This document shows, in pieces, positions 37,501-47,378 of a DNA stretch of 64,000 bases. Numbering within the stretch: the first letter of the stretch is position 1; each line of letters begins with the position of its first letter. A program made the position numbers and the translations under genes. The stretch comes from Moraxellaceae bacterium (lineage in GTDB: Bacteria; Pseudomonadota; Gammaproteobacteria; Pseudomonadales; Moraxellaceae). The stretch covers positions 248,001-312,000 of the forward strand of contig JAQZBP010000006.1 of the NCBI GenBank assembly GCA_029237815.1, read 5' to 3'. Under the pieces are notes generated by a model. That model made no database searches, was not told where the DNA came from, and saw nothing but the letters and a program-made list of their open reading frames with translations.

Positions 37501-39312
37501 CAGAAAGCTTCGCGCGCGTACGAACTCATAGAGAGTTTGATGCCGAAATTCCACTCGCCCGGGTCCTTGATCCACACGAAGCAAGCCAGCAGCCGCTAAT
37601 TCCTGAATCTCCAAGTAGTGATCTTCGACTTGAGCCAAAGGAAGCCCCAGAACTTCGCGTTCTGCCATCAATCTAGCCAGATGACGTAACGTGGCGCGAC
37701 GTCTACCGCTGATGTCGCTCAGCACATGGGTTTCCCATTGTCGCTCTAGTAACCCCTGAAAACTCCTCAGAACCTCTGGCTCAGTTAGGCCACCGAGGAG
37801 TGAAACAAAGATGTCAAGCGCATGTGGAGACCGCAGAACCTGCTGTATGTCCTGGTTCCAAGCCTCTGCTTGAAGACCCTTCGCCGACAGCACAGGCAGC
37901 ACGGCTGACCACTCTGGCAGCTCCAGTCGGATGACCGTCGCGTCCAAATTCCGAAGTGCAGGATCGTGCTTTTGCTCGAAGGTGCGGCACGAAATTACGG
38001 TGTGAACTCTTTCAACTTCGGAGAGATCTTGAACCAGGTCGAGTAAGACGCGTAAGCGTGCTGAGTGCTGGACAACCAAGTCGGCCAAGGCATCCACCTG
38101 ATCAATGATCACAAGTACGGGCGATATTTTTGCGAGATTTCGCAAGACTGCGCTGGCATCTAAGTCGAGATTCAGATGCCTCGAAAGTGCTTCTCTATTC
38201 AGCACATCAGGCGGTAGCCGGTCAGCTTTTATGGCAAGAACACACCAGCCTGCTTTCTGCATTTCCTGAGCTAGCCGCACCAGCAATGCAGACTTCCCGC
38301 ATCCCGGGTCGCCAAGCAGGAAATGGGTGGTCGACGAGTCCGCATTTAAACTTCCGATTAGCTTGTCCAGTTCTGGCCGCTGAAGCCATGTCCCATCAGC
38401 CAACGTACTAGGCCAACTCAAAAGGGGCGCTGAAGCATTCCGTAGCACTGTTGGGATGTCAGTGGAGCCGGACCAGGGAGTCGGCCGACTACGATCAGTC
38501 GGCGGATGGCCTGAAGGTCCGGCCATCATACCCTTGAGGAACTCAACCAGCGCTTTGTGGATTAGCTCCTGCCGAGATTTTGGCTTAGCAATCTCAATAT
38601 GGTCGCCATCAATTGGAGTCGGTATAACTCCAGCGATCCCAGGATCGCTGGAGTTCCTATCGACGATCAGCTGTCGCCGCCCTAGTGTGAAGCCAAAAAT
38701 ACGGCGTCCTAAAAGGACGCCTTTTGATTCAAAGAAGACTCGCACACCAAATCTGCGCTGCACATGCAGGTGTCGAAACTGACCATTTAGCTGCTTAAGC
38801 CATGGATCATCATTAACCATATTGGTGACCTGCGCGTTCGTCCTCAGCAGGAGGCGCAGCTTGTCCGCAATCGTGGCGAGACTCGACCCTTGGTGAGGCG
38901 TGCCGACAAAGACGACACCGGCAATTCGCTCCAAAAGCGTCAATCGTTGCGGGTCGCCGAGTGCCTCGGCTTGCGTCATACCAGACTTGATCACTAGGCC
39001 ACCGAGGCTGTGCCCCACTAGAACGATTCTGCGGCCCTGCAATCCCTGCTCAACCTGCAAGGCAGAAAAAAGTGCTTCGCCAAGATCCGCAAGGTGCATG
39101 GCTGCATCAGTCCAGCCTGAAAGCGCAGCGCCATATCCTGCAACCCAGACATTGCACCCAACATCTTCCCCAATCCAACTCGGCCAAAGGGTCACATGGT
39201 CAGCTGGATTGTGCATCCATGTAGTTCGCGCATTTCCGCCAAGACCGTGCACGAAGACGACGTGCAGCGCATCCGTCGAATCGGTTTCATACACCCGTGT
39301 CAGGGTTGTCAT
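34510..39312 (-). CDS. Lipase-STAND ATPase, NLR-like protein (candidate defence sensor)
   Basis: A 1600-residue protein with three parts. Residues about 10-260 form an alpha/beta hydrolase: VVFVHGLGGNARTTW, nucleophile S102 in VGHSLGGLV, VFVGTPHQGS, and a candidate catalytic H238 in DGDHIEI. Residues about 310-640 are a P-loop NTPase of STAND/NACHT type: Walker A GDPGCGKS (334-341), Walker B VLVIIDQVD (399-407), sensor-like VISCRTF, then a winged-helix-like part ending RVEFRHQTLYEFVRA. The remaining 950 residues are alpha-helical repeats. Effector-NTPase-sensor order is that of bacterial NLR and Avs proteins. Ribosome site GGAGCGAAGCTG. A defence role is inferred, not shown. Confidence 0.85.
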   Translation of the reverse strand: MTTLTRVYETDSTDALHVVFVHGLGGNARTTWMHNPADHVTLWPSWIGEDVGCNVWVAGYGAALSGWTDAAMHLADLGEALFSALQVEQGLQGRRIVLVGHSLGGLVIKSGMTQAEALGDPQRLTLLERIAGVVFVGTPHQGSSLATIADKLRLLLRTNAQVTNMVNDDPWLKQLNGQFRHLHVQRRFGVRVFFESKGVLLGRRIFGFTLGRRQLIVDRNSSDPGIAGVIPTPIDGDHIEIAKPKSRQELIHKALVEFLKGMMAGPSGHPPTDRSRPTPWSGSTDIPTVLRNASAPLLSWPSTLADGTWLQRPELDKLIGSLNADSSTTHFLLGDPGCGKSALLVRLAQEMQKAGWCVLAIKADRLPPDVLNREALSRHLNLDLDASAVLRNLAKISPVLVIIDQVDALADLVVQHSARLRVLLDLVQDLSEVERVHTVISCRTFEQKHDPALRNLDATVIRLELPEWSAVLPVLSAKGLQAEAWNQDIQQVLRSPHALDIFVSLLGGLTEPEVLRSFQGLLERQWETHVLSDISGRRRATLRHLARLMAEREVLGLPLAQVEDHYLEIQELAAAGLLRVDQGPGRVEFRHQTLYEFVRARSFLDERGSLTETVRAQQGSLRIRPQLWHALGYFRGASPEEYGVEIDRLWAANLRPHLKMLLIEFLGLQSAPMPAERRLVEQAMMNQWFLPRFLGAAVGSPGWFAILSPIHLPRLMSLPEEQAQALLPMLRQALHFSADSVVDLVRRHWLPKQDRDLLSWRVLGAGDVAPQAGHWLDSLILIAGRSSIAEWAIGNLAGVVSAALPKEAPRLIAAWIKRQINAATAPLATSSAEDEGAAARASKIVQSILGARQFPDMDAIAEASPRDFVVALWPLLLDGLELCAAEAPSFVIGYRQSSGLLFQDLDEEEARYERPLLRSVQLGVQGWADSDPEGYLEFVAANSQSELLLVHRFLAVGLVRVVAHSPKCVFDYLLGDPRRLVLGPYTDVHKESVALIEAICPLIDDSTYARLESALRDWRYYSDAVQQDDPSIRHQRLQWARQHRLRLLRALPVGRSSPAVQRLVEEEERAFPGLTSEDVHFSGAQWIGSPVNATQMDLAADADVLNLFNELTDDVAWDHPRHRMKGGAIQAGRELAELAKSNLAKVLRIVRALDPGRNEIPVSCALRGLVPAGLTAPELYSLIAELEDKGFVGAGFRRDAAYAISSAANKEAPVPDDLLDRMERWLVLGTAEDSSEIETDAEDNPSAVLWGHGSIDVLPNGNYPTLSALTSACLTTEPPRLDRWLSILERHVARVESSRVWEAMIQRELMYLQMADRSRAEALVDHLVAGAPYIVNGRGWANFVARSFRWASAVAAQRWLMGIIEGGGLGLQGAGELAGLRHALFPAEDWSRELVAVLVNDAASAAALGVAHSVANLWHEPMSRPVVHPVLLHLLRSSDDRVLNALSAIFVNDGFAADAETRELLDALVAFPEVLKNGRAERLPEMLVKIVATEPERVCQVVHALLNVAGDQMGNIATSWYLSTEWLLDIALQLQDMGAVERSAGSALFERMLEFNMPQAREMTLDLDKRTPVGNSARAPVRRRSQSRARKSSRLQELAR

Positions 39313-39541
39313 CAGCTTCGCTCCGCTAATTTTTTAAAAAGCACTCTATCTCTACTACATGCCCCGATGGCCCACTCGAGGAGGCTGGTTTGAAATAAAA
39401 ACTGGTGAATTCGGCAGTCCGCGAAGCGCATTCCAGGATAACCAGTCGCCTATTCCGACAGTCTGAATGGCTGCTCCTAGCCGAAGTTGATATGTATGCG
39501 TGTGCCACCCAACAATGACGTTGGGTCCGTACGCGAAATTG
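39313..39541. other. Spacer upstream of the lipase-STAND gene
   Basis: No convincing gene in 229 bases. It contains a short palindrome, CCCAAC-AATGAC-GTTGGG at 39508-39525, that could be an operator or a remnant of an attC. The promoter of the large gene should be here. Confidence 0.4.
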
Positions 39542-39877
39542 TCAGCCGAGACTTACATCGCTTTTAGCATTTATGACTTCTGACTTTCGAGCAGACTGCA
39601 CACACCCATAAATCCGGCTAGCTACATATTGTCCGGCCAAACCGATGGCGACGATGCCTGCAACAACCACATGCTCGCGCCAACTTGATGGAAGATTGGC
39701 CGGCGTGCCGTTATAGCCCGCAACGATTAGTGCGACGCCGCCTGGCATGCTAAATGCCGCCAGGAAGACCAGTACTGTATGCGGAAGATCGAAAGCCTTT
39801 TTGAAGTAAAGTTGAAGGCCGACATATGTAGACGTGCAGACAAGGCCAGCGGTGATGCCAATGGTGGTGGTATCCAT
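39542..39877 (-). CDS. Small membrane protein, coupled to a zinc-ribbon protein
   Basis: A 111-residue protein starting DTTTIGITAGLVCTSTY, with three predicted membrane helices (about 4-20, 34-56 and 70-90) and a polar tail. The longer frame to 39982 overlaps the upstream gene, so the ATG at 39877 is preferred; it follows the TGA of the upstream gene by one base, giving translational coupling. Function unknown. Confidence 0.65.
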   Translation of the reverse strand: MDTTTIGITAGLVCTSTYVGLQLYFKKAFDLPHTVLVFLAAFSMPGGVALIVAGYNGTPANLPSSWREHVVVAGIVAIGLAGQYVASRIYGCVQSARKSEVINAKSDVSLG

Positions 39878-39878
39878 T

Positions 39879-40121
39879 TCAGCCAACTCCCTTGCCTTCC
39901 TTGCCCAAGATTGCACCAAGGACACCTCCGACAATCGCTCCAACAGGCCCGCCAAGCGCTGCTCCGAGAGCGGCCCCACCAATTAGCCCGACAGCTTGTG
40001 AGGTGTCGCCGGTTGGCTGTGCTGCGGGTAAGAATGCGCCACAATTCCCGCAGCGATACGGTTGCTGAGAACTAGCCTGAATCCGATTAATTGACCTGCA
40101 ATTCGTGCACTGAACTTCCAT
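39879..40121 (-). CDS. Zinc-ribbon plus glycine-zipper small protein
   Basis: An 80-residue protein. CTNC (residues 5-8) and CGNC (24-27) form a four-cysteine zinc ribbon. The second half, GLIGGAALGAALGGPVGAIVGGVLGAI, is a glycine-zipper membrane segment like those in pore-forming or channel proteins. Immediately followed by the small membrane protein gene. The two may act together at the membrane. Part of the second cassette cluster. Confidence 0.7.
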   Translation of the reverse strand: MEVQCTNCRSINRIQASSQQPYRCGNCGAFLPAAQPTGDTSQAVGLIGGAALGAALGGPVGAIVGGVLGAILGKEGKGVG

Positions 40122-40130
40122 ATCAACCCC

Positions 40131-40192
40131 CTGTAACGGTTAACTTTTAAATTGGGCGGATTCGAAAGCGTCCGCTTGAAAGAGTTTTTAGG
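40131..40192 (-). repeat. Degenerate attC site, second cluster
   Basis: CTGTAACGGTTAACTTTTAAATTGGGCGGA on the left with TCCGCTTGAAAGAGTTTTTAGG on the right. GCGGA/TCCGC form the apical stem. The ends are less conserved than in the first array. Confidence 0.55.
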
Positions 40193-40203
40193 TGTGTTCT
40201 CTC

Positions 40204-40731
40204 TTAATTTGGATACGGTGTTATTTGAAGCACACCAGAAATCCGCGATTCAACACGCGCCATCAATAGCTCATCACCTTTGCACTTATTGAGAAACGAC
40301 TCTATTGCATGAACAACATCATTCACGAATGATTTTGCACCTATGAGCGCGAGACCGGGGCATATACTGGGGTTGTAATTGTGATTGCCACCATCGTGAT
40401 ATGCGAACCTTACGGTGTCAGCATCCTCGTTATGAAGCTCTGATTCAGAGCCGTAAGTATGTAAAAATGCACAGCGGGCCGCGTAAACATCCTTGCCGCG
40501 GTATTGGTATTGCTGATCAGGATGGGCATGTAGATGTTCATCTACCCAGAGTTTGAAGTCTGATCTCGTGACTTTTTCCTTATCAATTGGCCTGCCTAGA
40601 TTCGCCAGAGAATCAATACATATAAATGCCATAGCAATAGATGCCATTGTTATTCCATTCTCATCGCAGCGCTTCAATTCTGAAACTAGATCAATAATGG
40701 ATTGCCAGTTATTTGTGGAGCTTTTCGGCAT
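40204..40731 (-). CDS. HEPN-like small protein (cassette gene)
   Basis: A 175-residue helical protein. The motif RCAFLH (R86 to H91, spacing Rx4H) in DVYAARCAFLHTYG matches the catalytic signature of HEPN ribonucleases, which are common in toxin-antitoxin and abortive-infection systems. The surrounding helices and size suit the family. Start at 40731 is just inside the attC on its right; the upstream ATG at 40791 lies over the site. The HEPN call is by motif only. Confidence 0.6.
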   Translation of the reverse strand: MPKSSTNNWQSIIDLVSELKRCDENGITMASIAMAFICIDSLANLGRPIDKEKVTRSDFKLWVDEHLHAHPDQQYQYRGKDVYAARCAFLHTYGSESELHNEDADTVRFAYHDGGNHNYNPSICPGLALIGAKSFVNDVVHAIESFLNKCKGDELLMARVESRISGVLQITPYPN

Positions 40732-40745
40732 ACCCGTTCCTACAC

Positions 40746-40809
40746 ATATAGCGTTCGAGTTAAGTGGCGATCTGCGCAGGCGGGCGCCCACTAAAACGAG
40801 TTGTTAGCT
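40746..40809 (-). repeat. attC site, second cluster
   Basis: GCGTTCGAGTTAAGTGGCG and CGCCCACTAAAACGAGTTGTTAGC are good complementary arms around CGGGCG. GTTAGCT ends the site and overlaps the stop codon of the gene on its right. Confidence 0.75.
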
Positions 40810-41244
40810 ACTTTTTTTCGCCGCCTTAATAGCCTCTGAAATTCGATTGGCTTTGATGACAGAGGATGCGCTCCAGAATGCACTGATCACGCATGAGAAC
40901 AGGGCGACTCCTACTAGCCATGCTGGGTGGGCCGCGATATTTCGGACCAAAAGTAGATATAGGCAGGCGGCAAGCAAAAGGTAGAAGCATGCGTTTACCC
41001 TGAGCCTGAGCTCTTGCTGAAATGCCTCGTTGAGTGACTTCGAGCTGGCCCCGACGCTAGCCACGAGCTGATTCCATGCTTGGATCCTTGCCTCTGACTT
41101 GCTTCTCGCCCAAACGGAAAGGCCAGCCGCCCAAGAGTCAAAGGCCTCCTTTAAGTACGCTGAGATCATATTTATTAGGAGGCCCGCAATAACGACACTG
41201 AACCACCACGATGGGCTTGTAAGTTCGTTTGTGATTTTGTCCAT
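40804..41244 (-). CDS. Membrane protein of unknown function (cassette gene)
   Basis: A 146-residue protein with a first membrane helix (about 12-30), a polar helical stretch (SKSEARIQAWNQLVASVG), and two more helices (about 87-104 and 108-128). The polar region may form a coiled coil. A lysine-rich end (AAKKSS). Lies between two attC-like sites. No family recognised. Confidence 0.7.
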   Translation of the reverse strand: MDKITNELTSPSWWFSVVIAGLLINMISAYLKEAFDSWAAGLSVWARSKSEARIQAWNQLVASVGASSKSLNEAFQQELRLRVNACFYLLLAACLYLLLVRNIAAHPAWLVGVALFSCVISAFWSASSVIKANRISEAIKAAKKSS

Positions 41245-41581
41245 TTTTATCTTTTAGCTAACGTTAAATGGGTCCCAAGAACGGGCCCTAGTCCTTTTCA
41301 AATTCATGTCGCCCAATCCGGCTCGGAGCCCACAAGCCCTTGAACCGACAACCCCCAGCATCAGGTTGGCTGCCCTTATCGGCCGATAATCTGCCAGGTT
41401 AGGCCCTAACCCACAGCGCTGGCACTTACTTCAAACCACCTCGCCAGCCGCCTCCCCGACATTACCCCAGCCCCGACGCGCCCCTCTACCACTTCGTAAT
41501 TCCCGCATTAGCTCCCTCCCCCACCAAATGCCGCCCATTAAAAAGGGCGCCCATTGGCGCCCTTTTTAATCCCCGACTAAC
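41245..41581. other. Non-coding region at the island border
   Basis: 337 bases without a gene. The left end, TAGCTAACGTTAAATGGG, is attC-like. Near 41397-41411 is GGTTAGGCCCTAACC, an exact 15-base palindrome centred on C that contains GTTAGGC and CCTAAC, the ends used by the array. The rest is Pro-rich-codon-like but not open. The copper receptor terminator is at its right end. Confidence 0.55.
41536..41572 (-). terminator. Terminator of the copper receptor gene
   Basis: TTAAAAAGGGCGCC-CATT-GGCGCCCTTTTTAA is a perfect hairpin with an A run before and a T run after, lying directly after the stop codon at 41582. Confidence 0.92.
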
Positions 41582-43735
41582 TCACTCCAGCGTCCAATTC
41601 ACCTTCAACCACGCCATCTGCCCCGGCTCATTCACGCGCGTGGTCTGCACATACCCCGGAATCGCCCCGCCCATGCCATTCCCCCCGGCACGGCTCACGA
41701 ACTCGGCATACCGGCGGTCAAACACGTTGTCGATGCCGACCGACACCAGCACCGCCTTCGTCGGCCGGTAGCCGCCATTCACGGAGAGCACAGCAAAGCC
41801 CGGCGTGCCGCCCAGATCGCGGCCCACGATATTGCCTTCGTTCAGCGCAAAGCGGTCCTGCTCCGCCACGAAGCGCCCGAGCAGGCCGGCGCTCCACACG
41901 CGGTTGTCCCAGGCGAGGCCGAGGCGCCCTTCCAGCGGCGGCAATTGCGGCAGGTCGGTGTCGTCGGTGTCGTTACGGCCGCGCACATAGCTCAGTGCCG
42001 AGCTCAGCTTCAGCGTGCCGGTGAGCGCGTAGTCGGCGGAGAGTTCGCCGCCCCAGGTCCAGGCTTCCACGTTGCGCGCGGCGCCGTTCATTTTCATCGT
42101 GTAGTCGATCAGGATGAAATCGGCTGTGCGGCCATAGAACAGCGAAGCCGAGGCCTGCAGCCGCTTCGCCTGGTAGAGCGCGCCCACGTCGAGCTGGTCG
42201 GTCTGCTCGGGGCGGATGTCGAAGGCGGAGAGCGAGCTCACGCCCTGCTTGGCGATCAGCTCCCAGTAATCCGGAAAGCGCTCCACATGGCCCAGGCCCG
42301 CGTACACCAGCACCGGCGCGCCGGCGTACTGCTGCTCCAGGCGCACAAAGCCGCTCTCCAGCGTGTCGCGGCGCGTCTCGTTGGCGCTCGGGTTGGGCAT
42401 CGCCATGGGCGGCATCGGCGGCATCGCCATGCCGGTGATCGTGGTGCGCAGGTCGGTGGCCTGCCAGCGGTCGCTGCGGTAGCCGGCGTGCAGCGTGTTC
42501 TGCTGGCCGAGTTCCTGCTGGAGTTCGGCGAACACGCCGTACTGCTGGATCTGCGCGTCTTCTTTCAATGCGGAGTAGGGCATGCCGGGCATCGCGCTGC
42601 GCGCGGCGTGGGTGTTTTCCTGCACGTCGGCGCCGAGCGTGAGCAGCGTCGGCGCGGCCACGCGCAAGCTCGTGGCTAGGCGGCCGCCGTCGGTGTCGCG
42701 CAGCAGGTTGGCGTAGCCCATGGTGCCGGGCGTGCGCAGCTCCTGGTCGTCCATCACGTGGTCGACGTCGCTGGTGTAGGCGGAGAACTCCACTTTTTCG
42801 AACAGCGGGCTCAGGTTTTTCTGCTCGACGCGCAGCGAGGCGGCCTCGCGGCGGAATTTCGTGCCGTCCATGCTGCGGTCGGCATAGGCGGCTTCGCCGT
42901 CGCTCTGCGTGGCGGAGAGTTCGACGAGCGTGTCGTCGCCGGGCGTCCAGCCGAGTGCGGCGCCGGCGTTGTAGCGGTGGTATTCGGCGTGCACGCGCTT
43001 GCCGTCGCCGTCTTCGTAATCGTCGGAGCGCGAATCGCTGCCGTTGAGCGCGAGATAGCCGGTGGCGTTGCCGAGGCGCGCATCGAGAATCGCGTCCGTG
43101 CGGTTGAAGCTCGCCACGCCGGCGCTGGCGTAGAGCACGACGCCGGGTTCAACAAAGCGCTCGTGGCTGCGCTCGAACAAAATCGTGCCGGCGCTCGTGC
43201 CGGGGCCGTGCGCCACGGACTGCGGGCCCTTGATCACGGTGAGCAGGTCGTAGGCTTCCGGGTAGATGTAGGCGGTGGGCGCGTCCATTCGCGCGTTGCA
43301 GCCGCCGAGGATGCCCTGGCCGTCGGCCAGGATGGTCAGGCGCGAGCCGGACATGCCGCGGAACACGGGGTCGCCGTCGGCGCCGCCTTTGCGGATCACG
43401 CTGAAGCCGGGAATGGTCTTGAGGTAGTCGGCGCCGTCGTGCGCGGGCAGCGGCTGGCGCGGCTGCTTCAGGTCGGTCTGCACGGTGACGGGCGCGGTAA
43501 GGGCGGTGGCGGTTACCACCACGGCGGGCAGTGCGGGAGCGGCGGGTGTGCCGGCGCGGGTGGCGGCCAAGGCGGCTTCTTCAGTAGCGGCGGACTCAGC
43601 CGTTGCAGTTTCAGCCGCGCTCGCGGCAGCGGCGCTGCCTGCAGCGGCATCGGCCGGGGCTGCTTCGGTGGCGTGAAGGGGCAGCGCATGCGTCGCCAGC
43701 AGCGCGGCAACAAGGGGGGCAAGGCGAAAGGACAT
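41582..43735 (-). CDS. TonB-dependent copper receptor (OprC-like)
   Basis: A 717-residue outer-membrane beta-barrel receptor with a signal peptide (MSFRLAPLVAALLATHALPLHA) and a long Ala/Glu-rich stretch. The plug starts near residue 75 with VVVTATAL, includes FRGMSGSRLTILADGQGILGGCNARMDAPTAYIYPEAYD, the signature of OprC copper receptors, and the barrel ends in aromatic WTLE. A methionine-rich extracellular segment, MAMPPMPPMAMPNPS, near residues 435-450 is suitable for copper binding. Likely needs TonB/ExbB/ExbD from elsewhere in the genome. Confidence 0.93.
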   Translation of the reverse strand: MSFRLAPLVAALLATHALPLHATEAAPADAAAGSAAAASAAETATAESAATEEAALAATRAGTPAAPALPAVVVTATALTAPVTVQTDLKQPRQPLPAHDGADYLKTIPGFSVIRKGGADGDPVFRGMSGSRLTILADGQGILGGCNARMDAPTAYIYPEAYDLLTVIKGPQSVAHGPGTSAGTILFERSHERFVEPGVVLYASAGVASFNRTDAILDARLGNATGYLALNGSDSRSDDYEDGDGKRVHAEYHRYNAGAALGWTPGDDTLVELSATQSDGEAAYADRSMDGTKFRREAASLRVEQKNLSPLFEKVEFSAYTSDVDHVMDDQELRTPGTMGYANLLRDTDGGRLATSLRVAAPTLLTLGADVQENTHAARSAMPGMPYSALKEDAQIQQYGVFAELQQELGQQNTLHAGYRSDRWQATDLRTTITGMAMPPMPPMAMPNPSANETRRDTLESGFVRLEQQYAGAPVLVYAGLGHVERFPDYWELIAKQGVSSLSAFDIRPEQTDQLDVGALYQAKRLQASASLFYGRTADFILIDYTMKMNGAARNVEAWTWGGELSADYALTGTLKLSSALSYVRGRNDTDDTDLPQLPPLEGRLGLAWDNRVWSAGLLGRFVAEQDRFALNEGNIVGRDLGGTPGFAVLSVNGGYRPTKAVLVSVGIDNVFDRRYAEFVSRAGGNGMGGAIPGYVQTTRVNEPGQMAWLKVNWTLE

Positions 43736-43927
43736 CCCGCGGTTCTCCGGTGGGCGCGGGCTGGGCCCGCTGTTCTGGAAGCGCGGGCAGTCTACGGATT
43801 ACGCGTGAGCTGGCACTGCGACACGTTGTCGCACCCCGGGGCGGCCAGCGCCGCCCGGAAACGACGATCCCGCCACCAGGGCGGGATCGGAAACGCAGGC
43901 TTTGACGTGAGGCGCCGGCGCGCCGCC

Positions 43928-44197
43928 TCAGATGCCGATGGCCGACAGCTTCTGCAACGCCTCGCTCACCACGCGGGAGAGCACCGGGTGCTCGGCCTCG
44001 AGCCGTGCCTCCCAGTCGCGCAGCAGGTCCAGCAGGGGCGCGGGGTCGGCGGGCTCGGCCACCTGGAACTCCTGCTCCAGCGCGGTCAGGGCCGCTTCCA
44101 TTTCGGCGCGCCGCTCGGGCGTCAGCGGCTGCTCGCGCAGCGCCGTGCGCACGGCCTCCAGCTGTTCCACCACTCCAGTCCGGACCTGCTTGCTCAT
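43928..44197 (-). CDS. DUF4404 family small helical protein
   Basis: An 89-residue protein, MSKQVRTGVVEQLEAVRTAL, helical with two repeated Glu/Leu-rich halves and an EHPVLSRVVSEALQKLSAIGI end. These features match the DUF4404 family of unknown function. Start at 44197 has GGAGACA upstream; the longer upstream frame overlaps a kinase remnant. Role unknown. Confidence 0.72.
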   Translation of the reverse strand: MSKQVRTGVVEQLEAVRTALREQPLTPERRAEMEAALTALEQEFQVAEPADPAPLLDLLRDWEARLEAEHPVLSRVVSEALQKLSAIGI

Positions 44198-44332
44198 CTT
44201 TGTCTCCACGGTGTCGAAGGCCCGGTCGTTGGCCGGGGCATAGGCGAGATAGTAGGCCGCTTCCGGCCCGAGTTCAGCCCGCATGCTACCGCGCGCCGCC
44301 GGCGCCGTACTGCGCCGCGTCAAACCGGGGCG

Positions 44333-44621
44333 ACGATCCTCTGTAACCTGATCAACAACGCCATCAGGTTCACCGGCTCCACGCCGGCGGAGGCGGAAGC
44401 GCGCGGCCGCCTCGTGCTCCTGGTCGAGGACAACCCGGTGAACCAGCAGGTGGGCCGGAGCCCGCGCGCTCGGCGAGGAACTCGCGCGCTGCCGCCGCGC
44501 CGGCATGGACGATTTCCTGCCCAAGCCGGTCGAGCTGGCCGCGCTGCAGGAATGCCTGGCGCGCTGGCTGCCGGCGGACGCGCAGGCCGAGTCCGCGCCG
44601 CGCCCGGCACCAGATGCTTAA
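44333..44621 (+). pseudogene. Remnant of a hybrid histidine kinase
   Basis: Three short blocks match the intact kinase next door, in order but with gaps and frame changes: LCNLINNAIRFT (N box of the ATPase domain), [16 protein letters not shown] (start of the receiver domain) and ARCRRAGMDDFLPKPVELAALQECLARWLP (receiver end), then the stop TAA at 44619-44621. The parts between were deleted. It is the decayed tail of a paralogue lying directly upstream of the intact gene. Confidence 0.8.
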
Positions 44622-44630
44622 CTGAAGGAA

Positions 44631-47141
<2,511 letters not shown>

Positions 47142-47217
47142 GGCTGGCTCCGGACGGCGCGGCAGGAAGCCCGAGCGGCCTTCCGTGGCCGCGGGCTTTC
47201 TGGCTACAATGCCGGTC

Positions 47218-47325
47218 CGCCCGAGGAGCGCTGCAACGGATGTTCATCCGCCAGGCTCGGGCCCTCCGGACCCGCTCCGGCTGTAACGGCGCTCGCTTGA
47301 CCCTGATGCGGTTGGCGAGCCCTCC
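47218..47325 (+). promoter_or_regulatory. S-adenosylhomocysteine (SAH) riboswitch in the ahcY leader
   Basis: The leader contains the SAH aptamer core CCGAGGAGCGCTGCAACGG (47222-47240), AGGCTCGG (47254-47261) and GGCGCTC (47289-47295), the known order of the SAH riboswitch. The element GCTCGC (47292-47297) overlaps the last stem strand and is complementary to GCGAGC (47316-47321), so the two can form alternative stems, giving a possible on/off switch before the start codon. It lies between the kinase stop and ahcY. Confidence 0.93.
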
Positions 47326-47378
47326 TGTGTGACCTCCCCGCCGCGTCATTTTTCCGATTCTTACGAGGAATGACGCCC

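Noticed and set aside
39326-39508. A 60-codon minus-strand frame upstream of the lipase-STAND gene
   Set aside because: It has no ribosome site and an unlikely composition (Ser/Arg-rich); probably the promoter region.
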